Source: Agrilactobacillus fermenti (GTDB taxonomy: Bacteria > Bacillota > Bacilli > Lactobacillales > Lactobacillaceae). From it: 64,000 nucleotides of DNA. A program made the position numbers and the translations under genes. How positions within the stretch are numbered: the stretch's first letter is position 1; each line of letters starts with the position of its first letter. The stretch covers positions 31,577-95,576 of the forward strand of contig NZ_JACGCJ010000007.1 of NCBI RefSeq assembly GCF_021030645.1, written 5' to 3'. Shown here in pieces: positions 29,442 to 37,338 of the stretch. Under the pieces are notes generated by a model. The model worked only from the letters and a program-made list of their open reading frames with translations, ran no database searches and was not told the DNA's origin.

Positions 29442-29807
29442 ATGGCAGAAGAAGAAAAAAATAACGCCACTACGCCCGAAACTCAAGCTACAGATGCTGC
29501 TTCTAATGATATTAAGGATCGTATTTTAGGTGCCCTAGAAACTGTTATTGATCCAGAACTTGGTATTGATATTGTTAATTTGGGTCTAATTTATGATATT
29601 AGTTTAGATAAAGACGGTTTGTGTACGATCAATATGACCTTAACCACGATGGGTTGCCCATTGTCGGACTTATTAACAGAACAGATCAACCAAGCACTGA
29701 GTACTGTTCCTGAAGTAAAAGATGTTGATGTTCAATTGGTATGGTATCCTCAATGGACAACCGAGCGCATGAGCCGCTATGCACGTATTGCTTTAGGCAT
29801 TAGATAA
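29442..29807 (+). CDS. MIP18/DUF59-family iron-sulfur assembly protein
   Basis: 121 residues after AAGGAGGGG. A low-complexity N terminus of about 25 residues precedes a MIP18 domain with the conserved VIDPELGIDIVNLGLIYDI and the Cys in MTLTTMGCPLSD. Relatives (SufT, PaaD, the N terminus of some ApbC/Mrp proteins) help mature iron-sulfur proteins. The C-terminal extension WYPQWTTERMSRYARIALGI is typical of the Firmicute form. It stands alone between its own promoter and terminator, with no suf genes nearby. Confidence 0.9.
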   Translation: MAEEEKNNATTPETQATDAASNDIKDRILGALETVIDPELGIDIVNLGLIYDISLDKDGLCTINMTLTTMGCPLSDLLTEQINQALSTVPEVKDVDVQLVWYPQWTTERMSRYARIALGIR

Positions 29808-29822
29808 TCATTTTAATCCTTT

Positions 29823-29863
29823 AAAACCTCGCTGAATGAATTAAAACATTCCGTGGGGTTTTT
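29823..29863 (+). terminator. Terminator after the MIP18 gene
   Basis: AAAACCTCGC pairs with GTGGGGTTTT (with wobbles), extended by GAATG/CATTC, followed by TTTTTG. Confidence 0.75.
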
Positions 29864-30015
29864 GTTTTATACCATTGCCAACACGGCTTTTCCAAGAGCA
29901 TTTTTTGAGCACAGACCGATTTGTGTAAAAGATTCTACGCAAATAATATAACTGAATGAATGATCTCTCACTCATCAAAACTGCTAAAATTCAAATTATG
30001 TGTCAATTTGAAACC

Positions 30016-30030
30016 TGACAATGATTATCA
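30016..30030. promoter_or_regulatory. Fur-family-like 7-1-7 operator
   Basis: TGACAATGATTATCA differs at one base from the Bacillus Fur consensus TGATAATNATTATCA. An outer repeat, TGACA...TGTCA (30016-30037), overlaps it. It lies about 80 bases upstream of the dipeptidase -35, so its target promoter is unclear. Recognition by Fur, PerR or Zur cannot be separated by sequence alone. Confidence 0.4.
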
Positions 30031-30108
30031 GCTGTCAACTACATTAGAGATCCCAAATCATGGTGATTTTTTGGATAGCGAAATACCTTAAAATATTGAA
30101 TAGATTGC

Positions 30109-30137
30109 TTGTTTCAATACCTAGCTTTCTCTATACT
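30109..30137 (+). promoter_or_regulatory. Promoter of the dipeptidase gene
   Basis: -35 TTGTTT (30109-30114), 17-base spacer, -10 TATACT (30132-30137), 50 bases before the start codon. Confidence 0.55.
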
Positions 30138-30187
30138 AGAAATTAGTAATGTTCAAAAAACTTCAAATCAAATAAGGAAGGTTCCCT

Positions 30188-31612
30188 ATGAAAGATTCTG
30201 CATGCACTTCAATTTTGATTGGCAAAAACGCCAGTCTAAATGGTTCAACTCTAATTGCTAGAAACGATGATACCTTTTTACCTATCGCGCCCCAGCGTTT
30301 TTATATGCATGAGGCCATCCATAACCAACCTGGTCGGGTTTTGAAGTCTTATCTTAATGACTTTGAAGCAACTTTGCCCGCAAATGCTTACCGCTATAAT
30401 GCTGTACCCAACGTGAATTACAAAGAGCAAGGGTATTATGAAGAAAGTGGTATTAATGAAAAAAATGTCGCCATGAGCTGTACAGAAAGTACTTATGGCA
30501 ATGAACGTACATTAGCTTATGATCCATTAAACGAAAAAAGTGGTCTTGATGAGGACTGTATGCAAACAATGGTTTTGCCATACATTGATTCGGCTAGACA
30601 TGGCGTCCAATATTTGGGTCAGTTAATTAAAAAATACGGTTCTGCAGCCGGCAACAGTGTATTGTTTAGTGATGCAAATGAAGTTTGGTACATGGAAATT
30701 GTGACTGGTCATCATTGGCTTGCTCAACGTATTCCTGATGATTGTTATGCCGTGGCTGCAAATCAAGTGGCGATCCAATGGGTTGATTTTTCAGATGCTC
30801 GTAACTTTATGTATTCAGACGGTATCCAGGAATTCGTGACTAAAAACCATTTGAATCCCGATTTTGAAGGCTTCAATTTCCGCCATATTTTTGGGACAGA
30901 TACACAAAAAGATCGTCATTATAACACACCGCGAGTTTGGTACGCCCATCATTTATTTGACGCTGATTTTGAAGGTACGCCTGAATCTAGTGAACTGCCA
31001 TTTATCGTAAAACCTAAACGAAAGCTAGGTACTGACGATATCGAAGCATTGTTAGGCTCGCATTATAACGAGACTGACTTTGATCCCTTAGGAAACGGTT
31101 CTGAACATGATAAGTTGCGTTATCGTCCAATTGGTTTAAACCGAACTCAAAATTCTCATATCCTTGAGATTCGGCCTAACGTGGACCCAAGTTTTCAAGC
31201 AATTATGTGGCTCAATCTTGGCATGCCAGCATTTAGTCCTTATGTGCCGTTTTATACCAATGCCAACGATACACATCCAAGTTATAGCACAACACCCATG
31301 ACTTGGGATCTGAAGAGTGCCTACTGGTTATTCCGAACGCTTTCCATGTTAGTTGAATCGCATCATCAAGCATTTATTCAGCAAGATATTGACTACTTAA
31401 AAGAAAGCCGTCGCACTTTCAAAGCTCAAATCAAAGCAATTGATGCCCAAGCGGCTAATTTGGATGCGAATGAATTGACCGAATTTTTGACCAAAGCAAA
31501 TTACCAAATCGTCGAAAAGGCTGAGGCTCAAGCTAATGCTTTAATTGGCGCATTTGTGACCCAGGGATTACAATTATCCAAATTGACGTTCAACATGGAT
31601 AAGAACCTTTGA
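30188..31612 (+). CDS. pepD: C69-family dipeptidase
   Basis: 474 residues after AAGGAAGG. The N terminus MKDSACTSILIGKNASLNGS holds the Cys that serves as Ntn-hydrolase nucleophile in PepD/C69 enzymes, and LIARNDD follows as expected. The conserved middle blocks include NEKNVAMSCTEST and VWYMEIVTGHHWLAQRIPDD. It hydrolyses a broad range of dipeptides in the cytosol. Lactobacilli often have several copies. It has its own promoter, is followed by the structured element at 31634-31760, and lies downstream of a Fur-like site. Confidence 0.93.
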   Translation: MKDSACTSILIGKNASLNGSTLIARNDDTFLPIAPQRFYMHEAIHNQPGRVLKSYLNDFEATLPANAYRYNAVPNVNYKEQGYYEESGINEKNVAMSCTESTYGNERTLAYDPLNEKSGLDEDCMQTMVLPYIDSARHGVQYLGQLIKKYGSAAGNSVLFSDANEVWYMEIVTGHHWLAQRIPDDCYAVAANQVAIQWVDFSDARNFMYSDGIQEFVTKNHLNPDFEGFNFRHIFGTDTQKDRHYNTPRVWYAHHLFDADFEGTPESSELPFIVKPKRKLGTDDIEALLGSHYNETDFDPLGNGSEHDKLRYRPIGLNRTQNSHILEIRPNVDPSFQAIMWLNLGMPAFSPYVPFYTNANDTHPSYSTTPMTWDLKSAYWLFRTLSMLVESHHQAFIQQDIDYLKESRRTFKAQIKAIDAQAANLDANELTEFLTKANYQIVEKAEAQANALIGAFVTQGLQLSKLTFNMDKNL

Positions 31613-31633
31613 TAGATGCCGTATTATTTTTAA

Positions 31634-31760
31634 GCACAACAAAAGGCGAGAGTGAGGTAAAGGCGCTCAGCACCTGAGCACTAACAAGAACTACGAAAAA
31701 TGGTGGGCTTCCCATTTGAGTCATTCGTTGTTAGGTGAGGGTGTTGCTCTTTGGCACACG
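31634..31760. other. Structured intergenic element, candidate RNA or repeat
   Basis: GCTCAG (31665-31670) pairs with CTGAGC (31674-31679) across a three-base loop. A second hairpin pairs CTAACAA (31681-31687) with TTGTTAG (31728-31734), CGAA (31694-31697) with TTCG (31724-31727) and AAATGG (31698-31703) with CCATTT (31712-31717), with six-base bulges on each side. No open frame with a ribosome site was seen. It is more GC-rich than the surrounding intergenic DNA. It could be a small RNA or a dispersed intergenic repeat; the strand is not determined. Confidence 0.4.
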
Positions 31761-31780
31761 TTTGAGATTTAATTGTTCGC

Positions 31781-31828
31781 AAATAAATAGGTGACTGAAA
31801 ACAAAACATTAGTTTTGTCTCAGCCACC
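31781..31828 (-). terminator. Terminator of the small HTH gene (minus strand)
   Basis: GGTGACTGA-AAACAAAAC (from 31790) pairs with GTTTTGT-CTCAGCCACC (to 31828) with one mismatch. Read on the minus strand it is followed by CTATTTATTT. Confidence 0.65.
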
Positions 31829-31866
31829 GCTTAAGCAAAGATAATTCTAGTTGAGGAAGATAATAA

Positions 31867-32052
31867 TTAATTACTATTCATAAACTTCATCAGTTTTTCT
31901 GCTTCTTCTGGCATCGCTATTTTTTCTCCAGATTTAAGATCATGAATGCGTTCCACAGAAAAATGACTGGAAAAAGCTAATTGCGCATCCGTCATAGAAG
32001 TTCTTTCTTCAAAGTGGATAATTGCTTGTGCTAGTTGATTCAATTCAGACAA
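31867..32052 (-). CDS. Small helix-turn-helix protein
   Basis: 61 residues from TTG at 32052, eight bases after GAGG; the GTG at 32061 overlaps that ribosome site. The segment MTDAQLAFSSHFSVERIHDLKSGE at about residues 19-42 looks like an XRE-type helix-turn-helix. There is no effector domain. Lactobacilli carry similar small stand-alone HTH proteins of unknown role. It is flanked by its own minus-strand terminator and a divergent small gene, so it may regulate its neighbours or itself; that is speculation. Confidence 0.65.
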   Translation of the reverse strand: MSELNQLAQAIIHFEERTSMTDAQLAFSSHFSVERIHDLKSGEKIAMPEEAEKLMKFMNSN

Positions 32053-32183
32053 ATTAGTCACCTCAGTTTAAGTTTCAAAATGTTTCTAAACGTCACATTC
32101 TGCATAAATTAAGCATAGCATTGTTCCTGATTCTGCGCAAAATACAGGCACTATTATTTTTATTGCTGAAGGAGGCTTTTTAT

Positions 32184-32498
32184 ATGTCAAACGAGCAAAA
32201 TGGTTTACAAGGTTTTCCCAAGGAACAATTTAGCGCTTTTTCAACTGCAAAGATGGCGCGCTTTTTACCCTATACAGCTGAAACGACAATGGCGCAATTG
32301 CGTCACTTTTTTGGGCATGACTTCGATACTGTGGTCCGATATCGGGCAGATCAACTATTTATTGACGAAAAAGGGCAAACGACGCCAGTTGGTCTAAACA
32401 AAATAATCGTTCAATTTCCCAATGGATCTTATAAAATAATTGACGCTGACTATTATCGTAAGAATTTTAACGAACCGCTAGAAGAAAAAACAAATTAA
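32184..32498 (+). CDS. Uncharacterised 104-residue protein
   Basis: The ATG at 32184 follows GAAGGAGGC, a strong ribosome site; the in-frame ATG at 32121 would add a hydrophobic stretch read from noncoding DNA. The protein is soluble, without signal peptide or membrane segment. It has a helical first half (FSTAKMARFLPYTAETTMAQ) and a likely beta-rich second half (PVGLNKIIVQFPNGSYKIID). I do not recognise the family. It is flanked by a terminator and stands alone, divergent from the small HTH gene. Confidence 0.7.
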   Translation: MSNEQNGLQGFPKEQFSAFSTAKMARFLPYTAETTMAQLRHFFGHDFDTVVRYRADQLFIDEKGQTTPVGLNKIIVQFPNGSYKIIDADYYRKNFNEPLEEKTN

Positions 32499-32505
32499 TT
32501 GAGTC

Positions 32506-32544
32506 AAAAAAGGCCGACCCTAATTCTATTGGGCCAGCCTTTTT
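32506..32544. terminator. Bidirectional terminator between the unknown gene and lepB
   Basis: AAAAAAGGC pairs with GCCTTTTT, with an additional CCC/GGG inner pairing; A and T tracts flank both sides between convergent genes. Confidence 0.8.
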
Positions 32545-32572
32545 AATTTCACTAGACAATTCAGTTAAGAAC

Positions 32573-33163
32573 TTAATAAGTTTTCATTTCATTTAATGGC
32601 CAATAACGCCATTTTACAATACCAATAATACTGCTCTTAGGAATGAAACCGATCATGCGGCTATCCTTAGAGACATCGCGATGATCCCCCATAACAAAAT
32701 AGTTATTTTTAGGGACGCGGCCATCTTTCGTAGTTTTTGGTAAATTTAATGTTTTCAGCGAAAAATTAGTTGTATATAATGGGCCCGTACTTAATTTACG
32801 GTCTAAATAGGGTTCCTTCAGCTTTTTGCCATTAATATACATCACATCGTTACGAGAAGCTACAGTTTCACCAGGCAAGCCAATGACACGTTTAATATAA
32901 TAAGTATCGGGTTCGTCTGGCGCTTTTAAAATCACGACGTCGCCACGCTCAACTTTCGCATGACGAAAGGCAATGATTCGATCTCCAGATTGAAAGGTTG
33001 ACTGCATTGAAGGGCCTTCGACTTGCTCATTGGCAAAGACCCAAGTTTTTAAAGCCTGTCCGATCCCGAAAAAAATCAGAGCTAATACAATAAATTCTAA
33101 AAATAAACGTGCTGGTGAAGCATCGTCTTGTTTACGTTGCTTCTTAGTATCTTGACTATTCAA
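32573..33163 (-). CDS. lepB: Signal peptidase I
   Basis: 196 residues from a TTG start at 33163 that overlaps the thrC stop codon (TTGA), with AAGGA upstream. One N-terminal membrane helix (LFLEFIVLALIFFGIGQAL) is followed by S26 catalytic motifs. The Ser is in VEGPSMQSTF (about residue 52) and the Lys in YYIKRVIGLPGE (about 91). Box E is GDHRDVSKDSRMIGF. It cleaves signal peptides of Sec- and Tat-exported proteins on the outer membrane face. Translational coupling to thrC looks fortuitous in function. Confidence 0.95.
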   Translation of the reverse strand: MNSQDTKKQRKQDDASPARLFLEFIVLALIFFGIGQALKTWVFANEQVEGPSMQSTFQSGDRIIAFRHAKVERGDVVILKAPDEPDTYYIKRVIGLPGETVASRNDVMYINGKKLKEPYLDRKLSTGPLYTTNFSLKTLNLPKTTKDGRVPKNNYFVMGDHRDVSKDSRMIGFIPKSSIIGIVKWRYWPLNEMKTY

Positions 33164-34683
33164 TTCTTCACGTCCTTAGACTTACTTTTATCCTCACTCA
33201 AAGTATTTAATACCAAATCGGACATTTTCGCAACTGGAATTGTCTGTTCATGTAATACTTTTGCATGTTTTAAGCGACGAATCGCCTTCGGAACTGGCAA
33301 TTCAATCAAATTAGACAAAGCTTGGATCGCTGCAAAATCGGTTTCGCTTGGTTGGTGATTTGTTAAAGCATGTAAGACCACTTCCGGAAACTTGTACGGA
33401 TTGGCCGTTGATAAAATGATCAGTGGTCTAGCTTCAGATTTGTGTTCCTGGCTATACTGGATGGCTGCATGAGTTGCGACTGCCGTGTGCGGGTCAATTG
33501 TATATTGGTACTTCGTTTGCATCAAGCGAATCGTTGTCAATGTGTCAACCTCATCCGTAGAAAAAGCTACAAAATCAGTTAGCTTTTGCCGAGCGGTATC
33601 CGGTAATTCAGCCCTACCTTTGGTTTCAAAAGTTGTCATGAATTTAGCTAAAGCTGCAGCATCTTGATCAAAACTATAAAAAAGTAGGCGTTCCAAATTG
33701 CTTGATACTAAAATGTCCATTGATGGTGAAGACGTTAAGTGGAAGTCACGCTTACGATTGTACACACCAGTAGTGAAGAAGTCAGTCAACACATTATTGG
33801 CATTAGACGCACAAATTAATTTATTGATCGGTAGCCCTAATTGTTTCGCGTACCAGCCTGCTAAAATATCCCCAAAATTGCCAGTCGGTACACTAAAATC
33901 AACCGTCTCACCTAATTTGACCGTGCCATTTTGAACCAGTTGACCATAGGCGTTAAAATAGTAAACGATTTGGGGGACCAAGCGGCCAATATTGATTGAA
34001 TTTGCTGAAGAAAATTGGATATGGTTCCTAGCTAACTTTTTAACGATCATGTTATCGTTTAAAATATGTTTTACATTTGTTTGGGCATCATCAAAATTTC
34101 CATCGATCCCAACAACCGTAACATTTTGGCCTACTTGGGTGATCATCTGTTGCTTTTGAATCGGGCTAACACCGGCTTGGGGGTAAAACACAATAATTTT
34201 GGTATTCGGCACATCAGCAAAACCGGCCATAGCTGCTTTACCTGTATCCCCAGAAGTTGCCGTCAAAATTGCGACTTTTTTATCCGAAGCATGCATCTTC
34301 ATTGCCGTGACCATTAGTTGTGGTAACAACTGCAAAGCGACATCTTTAAAAGCTAGCGTTGGTCCATGAAATAATTCTAAGAAATGATGCGGACCCACTG
34401 ATCGGATAGGTGTGATGTCAGCTGTATCAAAAGTATCTTGGTAGGCTGCATCAATACATGCTTGTAAGTCATCATCTGAAAAATCATCAAGAAAAACTTT
34501 TAAAATCGAAAAGGCCATCGCCGGATAATCTTTAGCAAGTAACGTTGCTAGGTCTTCTTTTAATTGCGGCATTTGTGTTGGCACATAAAGCCCATTATCA
34601 GGGGCCAAGCCTTGCAAAATTGCTTCAGAAGCTGTTAAATTTTGAGTCTGCTCACTACGTGTACTACGATAGTAAAGTACCAT
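33160..34683 (-). CDS. thrC: Threonine synthase
   Basis: 507 residues from the ATG at 34683 (MVLYYRSTRSE), which follows AAGGTGG; the frame extends upstream to 34821 without conservation. The PLP lysine lies in GPTLAFKDVALQLLPQ (about residue 112), preceded by APDNGLYVP and followed by the ATSGDTGKAAMAG phosphate-binding loop. It is the long type similar to fungal and E. coli ThrC. It makes threonine from O-phosphohomoserine. hom and thrB are not in the window. lepB overlaps its stop. Confidence 0.95.
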   Translation of the reverse strand: MVLYYRSTRSEQTQNLTASEAILQGLAPDNGLYVPTQMPQLKEDLATLLAKDYPAMAFSILKVFLDDFSDDDLQACIDAAYQDTFDTADITPIRSVGPHHFLELFHGPTLAFKDVALQLLPQLMVTAMKMHASDKKVAILTATSGDTGKAAMAGFADVPNTKIIVFYPQAGVSPIQKQQMITQVGQNVTVVGIDGNFDDAQTNVKHILNDNMIVKKLARNHIQFSSANSINIGRLVPQIVYYFNAYGQLVQNGTVKLGETVDFSVPTGNFGDILAGWYAKQLGLPINKLICASNANNVLTDFFTTGVYNRKRDFHLTSSPSMDILVSSNLERLLFYSFDQDAAALAKFMTTFETKGRAELPDTARQKLTDFVAFSTDEVDTLTTIRLMQTKYQYTIDPHTAVATHAAIQYSQEHKSEARPLIILSTANPYKFPEVVLHALTNHQPSETDFAAIQALSNLIELPVPKAIRRLKHAKVLHEQTIPVAKMSDLVLNTLSEDKSKSKDVKN

Positions 34684-34764
34684 GTGATAAACCACCTTGT
34701 AAATTGAGATAAGACGAGTTGCATAAATTAGTCTTTCATTAATTTTACAATACTTTTGTTTATT

Positions 34765-34793
34765 TTGATATTTAAACCCTGTATCTTTATAAT
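34765..34793 (+). promoter_or_regulatory. Promoter of rpiA and following genes
   Basis: -35 TTGATA (34765-34770), 17-base spacer, -10 TATAAT (34788-34793), 29 bases before the rpiA start, in the divergent gap with thrC. Confidence 0.7.
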
Positions 34794-34822
34794 ATATATA
34801 CAATTTAATGTGGAGGCACAAT

Positions 34823-35524
34823 ATGGACGTCGAAGATAAAAAGAAAATGGCTGCTTTGGCTGCTTTGGATCACATTCAAGATCATATGATCATTGGTTTA
34901 GGCACAGGGACAACGGTCCAGTATATGTTAGAAGGACTGGCACAGCGGATTCAACAGGAACATTTAAATATTATTGGGGTGTCTACTTCTGATCGGACAA
35001 CTAAGGCAGCCAATGCCTTAAATATCCCCATGAAAGATCTCGATGATGTTGGTCATATTGACTTAACCATTGACGGTGCCGGTGAGATCGACAAGCATTT
35101 TCAAGGTATCAAAGATGGTGGGGCAGCACATGAATATGAAAAAATGGTGGCAATTTCTTCAGATAAAAATTTCTGGATTGTAGATGATTCAAAGTTAGTC
35201 GATACGCTGGGACATAATATTCCACTGCCCGTTGAAGTCGTACCATATGGCAGCACCAAAGTTTTTCGCCGCTTGGCTAATGAAGGCTTGAATCCATCTT
35301 TTCGTATGGTCGACAAAGATCATTTCTACTTTACACATGAGCATAACTATGTGATCGACCTACACCTTCAGCAAATTAATCATCCACATCATTTGGCACT
35401 TTGGTTGGCACATCAAGTTGGCATTTTAGAGCATGGCCTCTTTTTAGATATTGTTGATGAGGTCTTTGTAGGCACAGATCAAGGCGTCAAAAACCTTGTC
35501 CCTGAACGCGAGAAACGGTATTGA
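34823..35524 (+). CDS. rpiA: Ribose-5-phosphate isomerase A
   Basis: 233 residues from the ATG at 34823, six bases after GGAGG. Conserved blocks are IGLGTGTTVQYM near residue 27, LTIDGAGEID (about 80), KDGGAAHEYEKMVA (about 95) and LPVEVVPYG (about 135). These include the catalytic Asp and Glu and the substrate-binding Lys. It interconverts ribose 5-phosphate and ribulose 5-phosphate in pentose metabolism. The next gene overlaps by one base (TGATG), suggesting one transcript from the promoter above. Confidence 0.96.
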   Translation: MDVEDKKKMAALAALDHIQDHMIIGLGTGTTVQYMLEGLAQRIQQEHLNIIGVSTSDRTTKAANALNIPMKDLDDVGHIDLTIDGAGEIDKHFQGIKDGGAAHEYEKMVAISSDKNFWIVDDSKLVDTLGHNIPLPVEVVPYGSTKVFRRLANEGLNPSFRMVDKDHFYFTHEHNYVIDLHLQQINHPHHLALWLAHQVGILEHGLFLDIVDEVFVGTDQGVKNLVPEREKRY

Positions 35525-36306
35525 TGGCAGCTATATTGCAAACATCTTACCTACAAGCACTTCATTTTTATAGACAAAAATATGCTCAGATTCCGGCCAT
35601 AGCTGATCAAATTGATACGGTTACAAGTATCACGGTGGACTTAGCAGCTCACAAACTGCCCAGTCGCCGTTTTCGTATGTTAGGCTTAGACGTTGCCAGT
35701 TATAGTCAAGCGTTCTTAATGAATTTTGGAACACCGCCACAACAAATCGAAACCGAATTACATCGTTTGGATCATTTATTACATAATTTTCGAAACTTTG
35801 TTGCTAGAACATTTGGTATCTGGGCACTTTTTAATGTGCCATTTATGCGTCGGTGGCATCAGTTATTTCCCGATGAAACATACCTTGAAATTATGGCCGG
35901 TAATGGCTTATTTACATTCAGTATGCAACAATTTGGTCAAACCAGCATTGCCACCGATGATCGTAGCTGGGGTAAAACAAGTCTTACCGCTAGTGACCCC
36001 TGGGTACCAATTCAAACTCTGGATGCATTGACTGCCATTCGACATTACGGTCAAACTGCTACCGCGCTTGTGATGATTTGGAGTCAAGATCATAATCCGA
36101 TCGACCAACAAGTTTTAAACTGCTATCGTCAATATATGGCCGGTAAATTATTTTTTGTCGTGGGTGAAAAGGGGGCCGGTGGTGCGACCAATTCTCAAGG
36201 ATTCTGGGAACAAGCAAATTTAGTACAAAATAAACGTATCGCTGGTATCAATCAAATCTTTCCACACTTTGATCTCATTCAAGATCAAGTTTATTGTGTA
36301 CGTTAA
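35524..36306 (+). CDS. SAM-dependent methyltransferase-like protein
   Basis: 260 residues from the ATG at 35524, overlapping the rpiA stop. An N-terminal helical part of about 115 residues precedes ETYLEIMAGNGLFTFSM (about 120-136), which looks like SAM-binding motif I with E and GNG, then SIATDDRSWG (acidic loop II). The core is short and the usual later motifs are weak, so the target is unknown and a non-catalytic role is possible. It is placed with rpiA, a MacB-like membrane protein and an RNA methyltransferase. Confidence 0.6.
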   Translation: MAAILQTSYLQALHFYRQKYAQIPAIADQIDTVTSITVDLAAHKLPSRRFRMLGLDVASYSQAFLMNFGTPPQQIETELHRLDHLLHNFRNFVARTFGIWALFNVPFMRRWHQLFPDETYLEIMAGNGLFTFSMQQFGQTSIATDDRSWGKTSLTASDPWVPIQTLDALTAIRHYGQTATALVMIWSQDHNPIDQQVLNCYRQYMAGKLFFVVGEKGAGGATNSQGFWEQANLVQNKRIAGINQIFPHFDLIQDQVYCVR

Positions 36307-36322
36307 TTCGGAGGTTTATGGT

Positions 36323-37315
36323 TTGTTAAGACGGAAAATACTGATAGATATGGCAGTTGCAATCGTTGTCTTTTTATCTTTGTGGTTTGTCAGTGTTCAC
36401 GACCGCAATACCTATCAAATTCAATTGGATCATGGCGGTTTGTCACAAGATGCCTTAATATTCAAAGCTAAAAGCTCTAAAAATATGCAGCAAATCACGG
36501 CTGCTGTTGCCAAAAAGAAATTTGACAATTTTCAGATTCAATTTATTGACCCACAACAAAAAGCTCTAAGTTATATTTATGCGCAGCATCCAAACAACAA
36601 CCTGAGTATGGTTTCTGGTCGCAATTTTAACACGAGTGATTTTGAGGCACCGCTGCCTTTTGCGATTGTCGGTCAAGATTGGACCAACCGTTTATATAAA
36701 CCCCAATCTCAAGCCTACTTGCCCAGTGGTCATCAATATGTTGCTGTAATTGGAACCGCGGGAACGGCAGGAACGTCACCGCTAAATACGCACCGTTTTA
36801 TTACGGTTTCACCTTATCAGACAACGAATACCACACCAATTCGAAACTTAGAAGTCATTGCGGATGGTTCATTAGTAACCAAACATAAACAAGCATTTAG
36901 TAAAATCATTAAAGCAAAACATAGTCGGACTTATGTCCCTAAAACGAACCAGGAAAAAGAGCATCGTCGTTGGGGCAGTAAATACGCCTTAATAGCTATT
37001 TATGGGTTATCTTTTATTAGCCTACTCGCCTTAACACTTGCTTTTTACGTTGCTATTCGCCGTTTTATTCAAGTCAGTGAATTAGACCATATGCTAACAT
37101 TAAAGATGAAGTGGGGGCACCTTAGGCGTTTTGCCCTGCATTATGTGATCAGTACATTAATTGGTTATTTAATAGGGATTTGGCAAACCTATCTGATCAA
37201 TTATCATACGGTTAACCTTTTCACTTTGATCGTTACGGTTATTAACCTTTTGGTTATGACAATTCTAATTTTCAAAACACCTACAAAAGAATTAAATGAA
37301 GTCAGTGATATTTAA
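36323..37315 (+). CDS. Membrane protein with MacB/FtsX-like layout
   Basis: 330 residues from TTG at 36323, eight bases after CGGAGG; the nearby ATG at 36318 is out of frame. One N-terminal helix (AVAIVVFLSLWFVSV) is followed by an extracytoplasmic region of about 210 residues, with SGRNFNTSDFEAPLPFAIVG resembling the MacB periplasmic core. Three C-terminal helices follow (AIYGLSFISLLALTLAFYVAI, HYVISTLIGYLIGI, LIVTVINLLVMTILIF). This is the half-permease plan of FtsX/MacB exporters, but no ATPase gene is adjacent. Function unknown. Confidence 0.7.
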   Translation: MLRRKILIDMAVAIVVFLSLWFVSVHDRNTYQIQLDHGGLSQDALIFKAKSSKNMQQITAAVAKKKFDNFQIQFIDPQQKALSYIYAQHPNNNLSMVSGRNFNTSDFEAPLPFAIVGQDWTNRLYKPQSQAYLPSGHQYVAVIGTAGTAGTSPLNTHRFITVSPYQTTNTTPIRNLEVIADGSLVTKHKQAFSKIIKAKHSRTYVPKTNQEKEHRRWGSKYALIAIYGLSFISLLALTLAFYVAIRRFIQVSELDHMLTLKMKWGHLRRFALHYVISTLIGYLIGIWQTYLINYHTVNLFTLIVTVINLLVMTILIFKTPTKELNEVSDI

Positions 37316-37338
37316 CTTATAAGGACGGGGAAATAAAG

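Larger units (their letters stand above)
29864..30187. other. Gene-free stretch upstream of the dipeptidase gene
   Basis: No coding region is supported here. It holds a Fur-type box at 30016-30030 and a promoter at 30109-30137; the first 150 bases show nothing recognisable. Confidence 0.6.

Noticed and set aside
34847..34866. Short tandem repeat GCTGCTTTG twice in rpiA
   Set aside because: It encodes a simple Ala-Ala-Leu repetition in a helix; it is too short to be a meaningful repeat.
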